Shown: positions 26,033 to 34,832, numbered from the stretch's first letter. The stretch is 64,000 nt of DNA from Roseateles puraquae (GCF_002205845.1 NZ_NISI01000001.1:992001-1056000); one strand, 5' to 3'. The notes: generated by a model not told the origin, from the sequence alone. Numbers and translations: made by a program.

Positions 26033-27076
26033 ATGTCTGATCTCGACGCTTTGCTGCAGGCGGCCCAAGCCGACTTTGCCGCCGCCCCGACGCCCGCCGA
26101 ACTCGAAAACGCCAAGGCCAAGTACATCGGCAAGACGGGCCGCGTGACCGAGCTGATGAAGGGCCTCGGCGCCTTGAGCATCGAGGAAAAGAAGACCCGC
26201 GGCGCCGAGATCAACCAATGCAAGGTGGCCATCGAGGCTGCCCTCAATGCCCGCCGCGAGGCGCTGGCTGCTGCCGAGCTGGAGAAGCAGCTCAAGGCCG
26301 AGGCGCTCGACGTCACCCTGCCCGGCCGCCAGCGCGGCACCGGTGCCCTGCACCCCATCACGCGCGCCATGGAGCGCATCGAGGCCATCTTCTCGTCGAT
26401 GGGCTTCGACGTCGCCGACGGCCCGGAGATCGAGACCGATTGGTACAGCTTCTCGGCCCTGAACAACCCCGAGAATCATCCGGCCCGCTCGATGCAGGAC
26501 ACGTTCTACGTCGACATGAAGGACGAGAACGGCGCCTGGCTCAACCTGCGCCCGCACACCAGCCCGATGCAGATCCGCTACGCGCAGGCCCACGCCAAGC
26601 GCTACGCCGGTCAGGACACGATGCCGGAGATCCGCGTCATCGCCCCAGGTCGCACCTACCGTGTGGACAGTGACGCCACGCACTCCCCCATGTTCCACCA
26701 GGTCGAAGGCCTGTGGGTCGGCGAGAACATCTCGTTCAAGGACCTGAAGGCGGTCTACCTGAACTTCATCACGGCCTTCTTCGAGACTGACCAACTGCAG
26801 CTGCGCTTCCGCCCCAGCTACTTCCCGTTCACCGAGCCCAGCGCCGAGATCGACATCATGTTCGAGAGCGGGCCGCTCAAGGGCCGCTGGCTGGAAGTCT
26901 CGGGCTCGGGTCAGGTGCATCCGCAAGTGATCCGCAACATGGGCCTCGACCCCGAGCGCTACATCGGCTTCGCCTTCGGCTCCGGCATCGACCGCCTGGC
27001 CATGCTGCGCTACGGCGTCAATGACCTGCGTGCCTTCTTCGACGGCGACCTGCGTTTCCTGGCGCAGTTCCGCTGA
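26033..27076 (+). CDS. pheS: phenylalanyl-tRNA synthetase alpha subunit
   Basis: This is a 347-residue class II synthetase subunit. An N-terminal coiled-coil tRNA-binding arm (about 1-85) precedes the catalytic core with [34 protein letters not shown]-like [10 protein letters not shown], and the C-terminal motif 3 [17 protein letters not shown]. It forms an alpha2-beta2 tetramer with PheT, encoded 45 bp downstream. Confidence 0.97.
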   Translation: MSDLDALLQAAQADFAAAPTPAELENAKAKYIGKTGRVTELMKGLGALSIEEKKTRGAEINQCKVAIEAALNARREALAAAELEKQLKAEALDVTLPGRQRGTGALHPITRAMERIEAIFSSMGFDVADGPEIETDWYSFSALNNPENHPARSMQDTFYVDMKDENGAWLNLRPHTSPMQIRYAQAHAKRYAGQDTMPEIRVIAPGRTYRVDSDATHSPMFHQVEGLWVGENISFKDLKAVYLNFITAFFETDQLQLRFRPSYFPFTEPSAEIDIMFESGPLKGRWLEVSGSGQVHPQVIRNMGLDPERYIGFAFGSGIDRLAMLRYGVNDLRAFFDGDLRFLAQFR

Positions 27077-27121
27077 GCCTCCCAGGTTCTCCAGTTCAAG
27101 TCTTTCCAGAAGAACAAGACC

Positions 27122-29563
27122 ATGCAATTCCCCGAGTCCTGGCTGCGCGAGTTCTGCAATCCGCCGCTGTCTACCGCCCAACTGGCCGAGCTGCTGACCA
27201 TGTCCGGCATGGAGGTGGAAGAGCTGCGCCCCGTCGCGCCGCCCTTCCACGGCATCGTCGTGGCCGAGATCCTCGAGGCCACCCAGCACCCCAACGCCGA
27301 CAAGCTGCGCGTCTGCAAGGTCAACGCCGGCGCCGCGTTCAACAACGGCGAACCGCTGCAGATCGTCTGCGGTGCGCCCAACGCCCGCGCCGGCATCAAG
27401 GTGCCGCTGGCCACGGTTGGCGCCGAGTTGCCGCCGGGTGAGGATGGCAAGCCCTTCAAGATCGGCGTCGGCAAGCTGCGCGGCGTCGAGAGCTTCGGCA
27501 TGCTGTGCTCGGCCCGCGAACTCAAGCTCTCCGAAGACCATGGCGGCTTGCTTGAGCTGACCGCGGACGCCGCCGTGGGCGAAGACATCCGCAAGCATCT
27601 CGCGCTGGACGACACCCTCTTCACGCTCAAGCTCACGCCCAATCTCGGCCATTGCCTGTCGGTCTACGGCATCGCCCGTGAAGTGGCCGCGCTGACCGGC
27701 GCACCGCTATTCAAGCCAGAGTTCCCGGCCGCGACGCCCACGACTGATGCCAAGCTGAACGCCCGCATCGAGGCCACGGATCTCTGCGGTCGCTTCTCCG
27801 GCCGCGTCATCAAAGGCATCGACACGAAGGCCGCGACGCCGGTTTGGATGGTCCAGCGCCTGGAACGCTGTGGCCAACGCTCCGTCACCGCCCTCGTCGA
27901 CATCTCGAACTACGTGATGTTCGAGTTCGGCCGCCCGTCGCACATCTTCGATCTGGACAAGATCAGCGGTGAACTCGTGGTTCGCTGGGGCCGCAACGGT
28001 GAGCAACTCAAGCTGCTGAACGGCAACACGATCACGGTCGACGAGAAGGTTGGCGTGATCGCCGATGCCCGTGAAGTCGAGTCCCTGGCCGGCATCATGG
28101 GTGGCGACCACACCGCCGTGTCCGACGAGACGAAGAACGTCTATGTCGAGGCCGCCTTCTGGTGGCCCGAGGCTGTCATGGGTCGTGGCCGGCGCTACAA
28201 CTTCTCGACGGATGCCGGCCACCGCTTCGAACGTGGCGTGGACCCGGCCCAGACCGTCGAGCACATCGAGCGCATCACGCAGCTCATCCTCGACATCTGC
28301 GGCACCGCCGACACCCAGGTCGGCCCGATGGACGACCAGTCCCCCAACCTGCCCGTGCGCCAGCCGGTGGCCCTGCGCGTGGCGCGCGCTGCCAAAGTCA
28401 TCGGCATGCCGGTCACGCAGGCCGACTGCGAACGTGTGTTCACGCGTCTGGGGCTGCCGTTTGCCGCCACCGACGGCGTGCTGACGGTCACACCGCCGAG
28501 CTGGCGCTTTGATCTGCAGATCGAGGAAGACTTGATCGAGGAAGTCATCCGCGTGATGGGCTACCCGACCCTGCCGTCGACCCCGCCGCTGGCCCCCATC
28601 GTGGGCCGCACGCGCACCGAGAGCCGATCGAGCCAGCATGCGCTGCGGCGCGCTGTCGCCGCGCGCGACTACTTCGAGACCATCAATTTCAGCTTCGTCG
28701 AAGAGCGCTGGGAACGCGACCTGGCCGGCGAGACCAATCCCATCAAGCTGCTCAACCCCATCGCCGCGCCGCTGGCCGTGATGCGCACCAGCCTGATCGG
28801 CAGCCTCGTGCAGGTGCTGCGCCACAACCAGGCTCGCCGCGCGACGCGCGTGCGTGTGTTCGAACTGGGCCGCGTGTTCAAGCGCGATGCCGGCGTGGTG
28901 AAGGGCCCGCTGGCCGTGGCAGGCATCGCGCAGCCGCTGCGCCTGGGCGGCCTCGCTTGGGGCCCGGCCGACCAGCAGCAATGGAGCCAACGGGATCGCG
29001 CTGTCGACTTCTTCGACGTCAAAGGCGATCTGGAAGCCCTGTTCGCACCGCAGTCACTGAGCTTCGAAGCCGCCGAGCACCCGGCGCTTCATCCCGGCCG
29101 CAGCGCGCGCGTCGTGTTGAATGGCGCACCCATTGGCGTCATCGGTGAACTGCATCCGCGCTGGCGCCAGGCCTACGAGATCAGTGGCGGTGCGCCCGTG
29201 GTGTTCGAACTCGACCTGGAAGCCTCGCTGGGCCGCACCCTGCCCCATGGCCAGCCGCTGCCCCGCCAGCAAGCGGTGCAGCGCGACCTGGCGCTCGTCG
29301 TGAAGGACGGCGTCAGCCATGACGCGTTGATGAATGCCGTCACGGCGGCCGGCGGCCCACTGCTGCGTTCGGCCCGCCTGTTCGACGTTTTCAAGCCGGC
29401 CGCGGGAACCGCCACCGACCTGCAGGCGGATGAGCGCAGCCTGGCCGTGCGACTGGAACTGCTCGATGACGAGGCCACGCTGACGGATGAGCGCATCGAT
29501 GCGGTCGTCACCGCCATCGTCGCGGCCACCGCTCAACAACTGGGCGCCCGCCTGCGCGGCTGA
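27122..29563 (+). CDS. pheT: phenylalanyl-tRNA synthetase beta subunit
   Basis: The protein has 813 residues, full length for the family. It shows an N-terminal tRNA-binding domain ([21 protein letters not shown]), the B3/4 editing domain ([18 protein letters not shown]), B5 domain and the C-terminal ferredoxin-like anticodon-binding domain (FDVFKPA near the end). It works with PheS and edits mischarged Tyr-tRNA-Phe. ihfA follows after 11 bp with its own GGAGG. Confidence 0.97.
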   Translation: MQFPESWLREFCNPPLSTAQLAELLTMSGMEVEELRPVAPPFHGIVVAEILEATQHPNADKLRVCKVNAGAAFNNGEPLQIVCGAPNARAGIKVPLATVGAELPPGEDGKPFKIGVGKLRGVESFGMLCSARELKLSEDHGGLLELTADAAVGEDIRKHLALDDTLFTLKLTPNLGHCLSVYGIAREVAALTGAPLFKPEFPAATPTTDAKLNARIEATDLCGRFSGRVIKGIDTKAATPVWMVQRLERCGQRSVTALVDISNYVMFEFGRPSHIFDLDKISGELVVRWGRNGEQLKLLNGNTITVDEKVGVIADAREVESLAGIMGGDHTAVSDETKNVYVEAAFWWPEAVMGRGRRYNFSTDAGHRFERGVDPAQTVEHIERITQLILDICGTADTQVGPMDDQSPNLPVRQPVALRVARAAKVIGMPVTQADCERVFTRLGLPFAATDGVLTVTPPSWRFDLQIEEDLIEEVIRVMGYPTLPSTPPLAPIVGRTRTESRSSQHALRRAVAARDYFETINFSFVEERWERDLAGETNPIKLLNPIAAPLAVMRTSLIGSLVQVLRHNQARRATRVRVFELGRVFKRDAGVVKGPLAVAGIAQPLRLGGLAWGPADQQQWSQRDRAVDFFDVKGDLEALFAPQSLSFEAAEHPALHPGRSARVVLNGAPIGVIGELHPRWRQAYEISGGAPVVFELDLEASLGRTLPHGQPLPRQQAVQRDLALVVKDGVSHDALMNAVTAAGGPLLRSARLFDVFKPAAGTATDLQADERSLAVRLELLDDEATLTDERIDAVVTAIVAATAQQLGARLRG

Positions 29564-29574
29564 ACGGAGGATTC

Positions 29575-29943
29575 ATGGACGCCAACGACACCAAGAAGGA
29601 CGCCGCCGCCGTCGTCATCGGCAGCCTCGAGACGCCCACGCTCACGAAGGCCGAACTCGCCGAGTTGCTGTTCGACAAGCTCGGGCTCAACAAGCGCGAA
29701 TCCAAGGACATGGTCGAAGCCTTCTTCGACATCCTTCACGACAGCCTGGTCAAAGGTCAGGACGTGAAGCTCTCCGGCTTCGGCAACTTCAACATCCGCC
29801 GCAAGGCGCCGCGCCCGGGGCGCAATCCGCGCACCGGCGAGTCGATCCCCATCAAGGCGCGCAACGTCGTTACCTTTCACGCGAGCCACAAACTCAAGGG
29901 GCAGGTGCAAGGCGATGCGCCCAGCGGGGAAGACTTCGAGTAG
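29575..29943 (+). CDS. ihfA: integration host factor subunit alpha
   Basis: This is a 122-residue HU/IHF-fold protein, with [59 protein letters not shown] and FHASHKLKG. The proline that intercalates DNA lies in the RNPRTGE arm. It is about 20 residues longer than E. coli IhfA at the N-terminus, as is usual in Burkholderiales. It bends DNA in replication, transcription and site-specific recombination, and may assist the island integrase. The pheST-ihfA order is conserved. Confidence 0.95.
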   Translation: MDANDTKKDAAAVVIGSLETPTLTKAELAELLFDKLGLNKRESKDMVEAFFDILHDSLVKGQDVKLSGFGNFNIRRKAPRPGRNPRTGESIPIKARNVVTFHASHKLKGQVQGDAPSGEDFE

Positions 29944-29991
29944 AGTCTGCTTTCCCCCCGCGAACTTGTTGATTCGCAATGAGAATTTGCC

Positions 29992-30531
29992 ATGGATAAG
30001 GCGCTTCCCGCCATCCCCGCCAAACGCTACTTCACCATCGGTGAGGTCAGCGAGCTTTGCGGCGTGAAGCCCTATGTGCTGCGTTACTGGGAACAGGAGT
30101 TCACGCAGCTCAAGCCCATGAAGCGCCGCGGCAACCGCCGCTATTACCAGCATCACGAAGTGCTGCTGATCCGCCGCATCCGAGACCTGCTCTACGACCA
30201 GGGGTTCACCATCAGCGGCGCGCGCAACCAGCTCAACGAGACGCCGTCGTCGGCGGCGTCCCTGGCCCAAAGCTTCCGAGAGGAAGCGGGCCAGGCGGCT
30301 GATGAAGTGGCCGAATTGGAGGAACTCGACGACGACGGCGAAGACATCGCCCTCCTCCCCGGCGCCCACGTCGCCACGCAAGCTGCAGCCAGGGTGCCCG
30401 TGTCGCATGCCCAGCCCCTCAAGGCCGCCGAAGCATCACTGACCCTGCCCCTGATCGCACTGGACCCGGTGACGTCCCTCGAGCAGGTGCGTGCCGAGCT
30501 GCTGGCCATCCGCGCCAGCCTGATCAACTGA
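29992..30531 (+). CDS. MerR-family transcriptional regulator
   Basis: This 179-residue protein has an N-terminal MerR winged helix (about 12-80: YFTIGEVSELCGVKPYVLRYWEQEF and RRGNRRYYQHHEVLLIRRIRDLL) and an acidic C-terminal half without effector-binding cysteines. It follows ihfA after 48 bp, the standard betaproteobacterial ihfA-merR-tRNA-Pro order. Its targets are unknown. Confidence 0.9.
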   Translation: MDKALPAIPAKRYFTIGEVSELCGVKPYVLRYWEQEFTQLKPMKRRGNRRYYQHHEVLLIRRIRDLLYDQGFTISGARNQLNETPSSAASLAQSFREEAGQAADEVAELEELDDDGEDIALLPGAHVATQAAARVPVSHAQPLKAAEASLTLPLIALDPVTSLEQVRAELLAIRASLIN

Positions 30532-30598
30532 GTTTTCCTGGCAAAAATTCGGCGAACGACCGGAACGGCCAAATTCTGGGTTATACTGCTTGGCTCAG

Positions 30599-30679
<81 letters not shown>

Positions 30680-30695
30680 TTATTGAAGTAGATCA

Positions 30696-30727
30696 ACGGG
30701 TTACGTCACACGACGTAGCCCGTTTTT
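30696..30727 (+). terminator. terminator behind tRNA-Pro, inside the island
   Basis: The 12-bp stem ACGGGTTACGTC / GACGTAGCCCGT (one G-T pair) with loop ACAC ends in TTTTT. It is a diverged copy of the hairpin at 47300-47331. The stem changes are compensatory, so the island carries its own tRNA terminator. Confidence 0.85.
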
Positions 30728-31384
30728 CCTTTCCGGGCACCAAAACTCTCCTTGGGGGTGCTTTCTGGGGTGGTTTGTCGAAGTGCTACCCCCTCGGCCG
30801 TAGTCCTGGGACAACAGCTCGTCCCACCTGTCCCACGCTCCCTGCCCGGCTCACGCCGGGACCTCAACGTCCGACCAGGGCCCGAGGCGGGACACCACAC
30901 CCAAGCACTGCACCCTCGCCTCCGGCGCCGCCTTCAGCGGCTTCCACCATCCAGGCCCGAATATGGATTAGCCGTGCTCCGCCGGCCCACTGGGGTGCTT
31001 TTGCCGCGCCTGTGGGGTGCTTTCGAGAGCGCAACGAAGCGGGGCCTGCCGTCGGGGATTAGTGTCTTCAACGCCGAGGGGTCCGGCGGAAAAGGCCGAT
31101 GCGCAGGGGGTGGCACCGACCCCAACCAGTCGGCATGAATCCACGAGGGGGCCAGGCCCGCGCGCCCCTGCCGGTGAAAGAGCTTCACCTCCAGTGAACA
31201 ACGTCCACTGTGACGGTGGAACATCTTCACCGATAGGAAATTCCTAAACTTCACCGCGAGTGAAAATAGTTGGTCGAGCTCTCCGACGTTAAGAGAGTCA
31301 TGCAGCCTGGGCAAGCGCTCCGACCTCTGCGGGCGGGGTGTGGCGGCCATGAAGTCGGAGACCGCCAGGGGGCTACAGTGTTAG
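30728..31384. other. gene-poor left end of the island
   Basis: No open frame here has family resemblance and a plausible start. It holds three copies of GGGGTGCTTT (30755, 30992, 31014), the phased TTCAC/GTGAA array described separately, and a 13-bp palindrome TAGGAA-A-TTCCTA (31234-31246). It looks like a regulatory, partition or recombination region or decayed sequence. Confidence 0.6.
31173..31264. repeat. helically phased array of TTCAC / GTGAA half-sites
   Basis: Half-sites GGTGAA (31173), TTCACC (31184), GTGAA (31194), TCCAC (31204, one mismatch), GGTGGA (31215, one mismatch), TTCACC (31226), TTCACC (31250) and GTGAA (31260) occur at steps of 10-11 bp or multiples. Neighbouring pairs make inverted repeats with 5-bp spacers. 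This is the pattern of cooperative protein binding on one face of DNA, such as an operator array, centromere or recombinase arm sites. The binding protein is unknown. Confidence 0.6.
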
Positions 31385-31503
31385 AGCGCTGGTTGGCTCT
31401 GGGACGCTAACGGATGCAGCAAGCTGGCCGATGTTGGTGACGTCAAGGAACTCACGCAGAGGATCAACGGCGGGCTCACCGGCCTGGCAGACTGGCAGCT
31501 CTA
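31385..31503 (+). pseudogene. remnant of a phage endolysin C-terminus
   Basis: One frame, with stops on both sides, reads SAGWLWDANG, then KLADVGDVKELTQRINGG and LTGLADWQL. This is the C-terminal end of phage GH19-type (chitinase-like) endolysins, with the family pattern W..NGLN.LAD.GD...T..INGG..GL. About 38 residues remain of a protein that normally has 180-250, and no start codon is available. It shows that the island or its predecessor contained phage lysis genes. Confidence 0.65.
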
Positions 31504-31542
31504 GACCAAGCGCGTCCTGGCAGCTCTGGCGTGACGAGAAAA

Positions 31543-31564
31543 GGCCCCGCGCAATGGCGGGGCC
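31543..31564 (+). terminator. GC-rich hairpin after the endolysin remnant
   Basis: A perfect 8-bp stem GGCCCCGC / GCGGGGCC with loop GCAATG is preceded by AAAA. It is followed by AAG, with no T-run, so termination is only possible. Confidence 0.35.
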
Positions 31565-31622
31565 AAGTGATCCGCCGCATGCTCAGGGAGGAAAAGCAGC
31601 GTTGTCGCAGACCTGTCGCGGA

Positions 31623-31680
31623 GTATCGCCGCCTTGGTGGCAGGCGAGGCGGCGATACCGGGTGTTTGGCGGTATACCGC
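31623..31680. promoter_or_regulatory. inverted repeats directly upstream of the gene at 31685
   Basis: There are two elements. GTATCGCCGCC (31623-31633) and GGCGGCGATAC (31648-31658) form a perfect 11-bp inverted repeat with a 14-nt loop. GCGGTATACCGC (31669-31680) is a perfect 12-bp palindrome ending 4 bp before the ATG. The second would overlap the ribosome-binding region or a repressor site. Confidence 0.5.
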
Positions 31681-31684
31681 GGGC

Positions 31685-32122
31685 ATGTCCGCATCCTGGC
31701 CAACGACCGACTACCCGCTGCAGCAGCTTTTTGCACCTGGCTCGTTAACACCGACCAGGATGTTGAGCCGGCTCAAGTTGCCTCCCGAACAGGAGATGCA
31801 GTTGCGATTGCTGTGCATCCGCATCCGCTCCGGCGAGAAGGTGCTGTCGTCAGGCATTTGTGGTGCCTTCGGCCGGAGCGCTTGGCAGGTGCTGTACGGG
31901 ATGCAAGGCATGGCACTGCGGGTGGTCGACTTGCCGGTCGACGTCGGCGCAGTTCGCGATGACGCGAGGCTTGATTTGATGGATGCGGCTCGAGAGGAGC
32001 TGGAGCTGTCGTTGCCACTGGCGCTTCTCGGGCTGCTCACCGCGCTCGTGCGCAACGCTGACGCAGCTGATCGGGCTGACGTTGAAGAGTACGCCCGAGC
32101 GCACGGCTACTACAGACCCTGA
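31685..32122 (+). CDS. hypothetical protein, first gene of the small-gene cassette
   Basis: A 145-residue protein with no recognised family. The start ATG 31685 (MSASWPTTDYPLQQLF) follows a palindrome, and a longer frame opens at 31634. The C-terminal two thirds look helical, with a middle stretch ICGAFGRSAWQVLYGMQGMALRVVDLP and a Leu-rich segment ELSLPLALLGLLTALV. The ribosome-binding site is weak. It is followed after 47 bp by two further small genes on the same strand. Confidence 0.55.
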   Translation: MSASWPTTDYPLQQLFAPGSLTPTRMLSRLKLPPEQEMQLRLLCIRIRSGEKVLSSGICGAFGRSAWQVLYGMQGMALRVVDLPVDVGAVRDDARLDLMDAAREELELSLPLALLGLLTALVRNADAADRADVEEYARAHGYYRP

Positions 32123-32169
32123 GCGTCCTATACCGAGTGCAGCGACGTTGCTGCTATTCGGAGGACATA

Positions 32170-32385
32170 TTGACTCAGACACGGACAACAACCTACTTGT
32201 CGGTCGTGACGGCCGCAGGCGTCGGGCTGACGCTCGAACGCGCCTTGAATGGCGACCTCGGCGACACGATTGGCATGCTCTTGGCGACTGCGCTCGTCAT
32301 CGTGCTCCCGTTGGCGTTCGGCAAGCCGACAGCGGCGCCCACGGCGACTGCCGCCGCACGCGAGGGGGGCGACGATGCCCGCTGA
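32170..32385 (+). CDS. small membrane protein, TTG start
   Basis: This is a 71-residue protein. TTG 32170 is preceded by GGAGGA with 5-nt spacing, far better than other starts. Residues 10-50 are hydrophobic (YLSVVTAAGVGLTLERAL and TIGMLLATALVIVLPLAF), giving one or two membrane segments and a charged tail, an architecture that resembles holins or other small phage membrane proteins without proof. Its end overlaps the next gene by 11 nt. Confidence 0.55.
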   Translation: MTQTRTTTYLSVVTAAGVGLTLERALNGDLGDTIGMLLATALVIVLPLAFGKPTAAPTATAAAREGGDDAR

Positions 32386-32665
32386 ACCGTTGCACGTTCA
32401 CGACTCCCGCCGCCCCGTCATCCAACTCAACGCAGCCCCTGACCTGCGGGGAGGCTGGTCCCTGGAACTCCAAGCCGTCTTCTTGGACGGCCGCAAAGTG
32501 ACGAGGAAGGGCATCGGCACCGGCACCACGGCCGCCGGCATCGTCGCCGGGCTGCTGGAGCTGCTGCAAGAAGCGCACGACGCCGGCACGCGCGGCTTGC
32601 CAACTGCCAGCTGCACTCTCTGGACGGTAGCCACTTCGGAGGCCGAAGCCGACCAATCGAGGTAG
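32375..32665 (+). CDS. hypothetical small protein
   Basis: This is a 96-residue protein with ATG 32375 inside the end of the preceding gene and GAGGGG upstream. It contains a predicted beta-rich start (HVHDSRRPVIQLNAAPDLRGGWSLELQAVFLDG) and a helix (AAGIVAGLLELLQEAHDAG). No family is recognised. The overlap suggests translational coupling to the membrane protein gene. Confidence 0.55.
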   Translation: MPAEPLHVHDSRRPVIQLNAAPDLRGGWSLELQAVFLDGRKVTRKGIGTGTTAAGIVAGLLELLQEAHDAGTRGLPTASCTLWTVATSEAEADQSR

Positions 32666-32704
32666 CTCACCGATCTCTCTCAGGCCTGCATCTCGCGGGC
32701 CTTT

Positions 32705-33085
32705 TCATACTGCAGGTATGAAGGCCGGGTCGAGAAGGTTTCGGACACCAGGCTGCGATTGATCGTGAGCGGCCTTCGCGGCCTGTCTGACGACGGGCTT
32801 GCTAACGTCCCACAGCTGCTCGACGTGATAGTGGAAGGTGCCGTTCAGCCACAGTGGATGACCGGTACGGCCCTGCGTCGAGATTGCGACGCGCCCGTGG
32901 CCCGGTTCAGAGTACAACGGCGCCAGGCGACAGCGCTTGGCGCCTACGTCGAGGACCAGGAAGAAGTGGAAGCCCTGGACCATGAATTGCGGCGCGCAGG
33001 TCACCTTGGCGCCTTTGCCGAGCATCGTCCTGGGGCATAGGTGCATCACCAACCCTGGAGCGAGTTCCTTTTCCGCGTAGCTCAT
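32705..33085 (-). CDS. hypothetical protein
   Basis: This is a 126-residue protein on the minus strand with a good GGGAGGAAC before its ATG. It starts MSYAEKELAPGLVMHLCPRTMLGKG and contains a predicted beta segment GFHFFLVLDVGAKRCRLAPLYSEPG, reminiscent of small PemK-like or phage cargo proteins but not assignable. The gene upstream (33110-33532) is on the same strand after 24 bp, so they are probably cotranscribed. Confidence 0.6.
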   Translation of the reverse strand: MSYAEKELAPGLVMHLCPRTMLGKGAKVTCAPQFMVQGFHFFLVLDVGAKRCRLAPLYSEPGHGRVAISTQGRTGHPLWLNGTFHYHVEQLWDVSKPVVRQAAKAAHDQSQPGVRNLLDPAFIPAV

Positions 33086-33109
33086 GTTCCTCCCTCAATA
33101 GCGCGAGCG

Positions 33110-33532
33110 TTATTCCGCCTCGCGACAGTCATCTGCCAGGCGCCACTCCGCGTCGGCCGGCCGCTTGATCCAGAGGTCGCGCCAGGCGTTACGGCTCGTC
33201 TGTGTGATGGTGTTGGCCAGGCGCCCCGGCGTGATGGGTTCGCCCTCGTACATCAGCTTATCGCCCTCGACCTTTGCGTAGTGCCAGTCGCCCTTGTATT
33301 GCATGCGCACCTCGGTGCCGTCGGGCAGGAAGAGGCTCTTCCACTGGTAGCCCGAGTTGGAAGTTGGAGCAGGACGCAGCAGCTCCGGCTTCCAGCTCGC
33401 GTTGTCCATCCAGTAGTCGACAGCGTCGCTTACGGCGACGACTGGATCGCGCGAGTCCCCCTGTGACTTGAGGAAAGCGGCGAGGCCCAAGAACAGCTCC
33501 GTGGGCATCGGGATAGAGATTTGCGTTTCCAT
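33110..33532 (-). CDS. hypothetical protein with a RAMA/DUF4357-like C-terminal segment
   Basis: This 140-residue protein starts at ATG 33532, preceded by AAAGGAG at 8 nt. The N-terminal helix-rich part (PMPTELFLGLAAFLKSQGDSRDP) is followed by a segment LPDGTEVRMQYKGDWHYAKVEGDKL and TSRNAWRDLWIKRP. The latter resembles the small restriction/methylase-associated domains found at the C-termini of methyltransferases and nucleases. Function is unknown. It is transcribed divergently from the gene at 33678 across an AT-rich gap. Confidence 0.6.
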   Translation of the reverse strand: METQISIPMPTELFLGLAAFLKSQGDSRDPVVAVSDAVDYWMDNASWKPELLRPAPTSNSGYQWKSLFLPDGTEVRMQYKGDWHYAKVEGDKLMYEGEPITPGRLANTITQTSRNAWRDLWIKRPADAEWRLADDCREAE

Positions 33533-33677
33533 GCTCAAAGCTCCTTTTTTGAACGCAAATAAACTTTACGAGTGCCAAAACGGAAAATCAAGCTAATTCA
33601 AGGCAGTTTTAGTCGGATCACGATCTCGTGCGATCACCCTATACGGAGTGACAGCCTCACCACGAAAGGATTACCCC
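33533..33677. promoter_or_regulatory. AT-rich divergent promoter region
   Basis: 145 bp separate divergent gene pairs. A short palindrome CACGA-TC-TCGTG (33619-33630) lies in the middle, flanked by GATC sequences, and TATACG at 33641 could be a -10 element for the plus-strand genes. Confidence 0.45.
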
Positions 33678-33995
33678 GTGACTGCCACCCACAACCTGCT
33701 CGCCGCGCTGGCGCAGGCCACCAAAACCGGCTGCATCGCCATCTGGCCGTCGAGCGATAACTACTCCTTCGGCCGCATTGGCCAGTTCGAGCTCTTCACC
33801 GACCACTATGGCGACTACCTGCTCGTCTCCTGCGACGGCGCGGAGCAGATGGAAGTTCTGCATGTCCGTGACTTCAGCCTGCACGGCTACAACCTCGCCG
33901 ACCAGGCCGGCCGCGCCGCAGTGCGCGAGTACCTGCGCCGCAAACTCAAGGCCGCCGCAGCGAAGGCCGAAGCTCAAGACCTGGAGGCCGCGTGA
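33678..33995 (+). CDS. hypothetical protein
   Basis: This is a 105-residue protein starting at GTG 33678 with AAAGGA upstream (an earlier in-frame GTG exists at 33648). It has CIAIWPSSDNYSFGRIGQFELFTDHYGDYLLVSCDG, likely beta-rich, and an Ala/Lys-rich helical tail. No family is recognised. Its stop overlaps the GTG start of the next gene by 4 nt. Confidence 0.6.
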   Translation: MTATHNLLAALAQATKTGCIAIWPSSDNYSFGRIGQFELFTDHYGDYLLVSCDGAEQMEVLHVRDFSLHGYNLADQAGRAAVREYLRRKLKAAAAKAEAQDLEAA

Positions 33996-34456
33996 ACAGC
34001 GACGAGCTGAAGCGCACGGCAATCGACCTGGTCGTGACGCAGGGGCGCTCTGTCGCCTCGGTGAGCGAGGAGCTGAACGTTCGCTCGACGTCCGTCATCA
34101 GCTGGCTGCGCTATGCCGGCGTGTCTCTGAAGGGGCGCCCACGGCCGAACGTCAAGGTCAGCCATGAGCTGCGTGCGCGTGCCGTCGCGCAGATCGCTGG
34201 TGGCAGCAACGTCACCGACATCGCGGAATCGCTGGGCGTCACCGCGGCAGCGGTCTATCGCTGGATGCGCATGGCGGGCGTGCAGAAACCGAAGCACAGC
34301 CACCGGTCCAAGTCCGTCCGGTACAGCGATGAGTTCAAGCGCGATGCCGTGCGCCAGGTCAAGTGTCGCGGGACCATCCAAACGGTCAGCGTGGAGACGA
34401 GAGTCAGCCACCAGACCCTCCGCAATTGGGTGATTGCCCACGGAGGCCAGGCATGA
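33992..34456 (+). CDS. protein of three tandem transposase-type HTH repeats
   Basis: The 154-residue protein consists almost wholly of three repeats of about 45-50 residues: 3-48 (SDELKRTAIDLV ... ISWLRYAGV), 57-101 (SHELRARAVAQI ... VYRWMRMAGV) and 112-154 (SDEFKRDAVRQV ... LRNWVIAHG). Each resembles the helix-turn-helix of IS3/IS630-type transposase N-termini. No catalytic domain is present. It could be a DNA-binding regulator or an adaptor derived from a transposase. GTG 33992 overlaps the upstream stop (GTGA). Confidence 0.7.
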   Translation: MNSDELKRTAIDLVVTQGRSVASVSEELNVRSTSVISWLRYAGVSLKGRPRPNVKVSHELRARAVAQIAGGSNVTDIAESLGVTAAAVYRWMRMAGVQKPKHSHRSKSVRYSDEFKRDAVRQVKCRGTIQTVSVETRVSHQTLRNWVIAHGGQA

Positions 34457-34510
34457 CGGCTCCGCGCTCGGGGCACGCACCGCCCCACCTCCACCGCTAG
34501 GGATTACTTG

Positions 34511-34807
34511 ATGACCTGCTCCATCTACAACAACGCCGTGGTCGTAGCCTTCGACGAAACCAGTCAGCTTCAACGCCGCAGCGTCGCTGCGCGGGAGCTG
34601 GACCTCGTCGAAGATCGTCTGACCCATACCCGCCAAGACCTCGAGGCCCTCAGTGCGCTGCGCGACAGCATCCGCGTCGACCTCGAGCACCTTCGCATCG
34701 AGCATGCTCGCATGGCAGATTGCGTACGAGACATGCGCGCCGAGCGGGCTGTGCTCGAGCGAGCTGTTGCCCTCTTTGTCCGCCGTGTTGGGCTCAAGTT
34801 AGCATGA
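34511..34807 (+). CDS. small coiled-coil protein
   Basis: This is a 98-residue protein. From about residue 25 on it is one long heptad-patterned helix (VAARELDLVEDRLTHTRQDL and SALRDSIRVDLEHLRIEHAR), ending in a short basic segment VRRVGLKLA. It starts at ATG 34511, 54 bp after the three-HTH gene. The function is unknown. It may partner one of the neighbouring proteins. Confidence 0.5.
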   Translation: MTCSIYNNAVVVAFDETSQLQRRSVAARELDLVEDRLTHTRQDLEALSALRDSIRVDLEHLRIEHARMADCVRDMRAERAVLERAVALFVRRVGLKLA

Positions 34808-34832
34808 CCACGCCTGCGCCCTCCTCACGCCT

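Noticed and set aside
30706-31138. several 60-140 residue open frames in the island left end
   Set aside because: They overlap one another on both strands, lack ribosome-binding sites, and are Arg/Pro/Gly-rich without motifs.
31531-31962. 143-residue frame overlapping the gene at 31685
   Set aside because: Composition is Arg-rich shadow type, it crosses both hairpins, and the frame starting at 31685 has better coding character.
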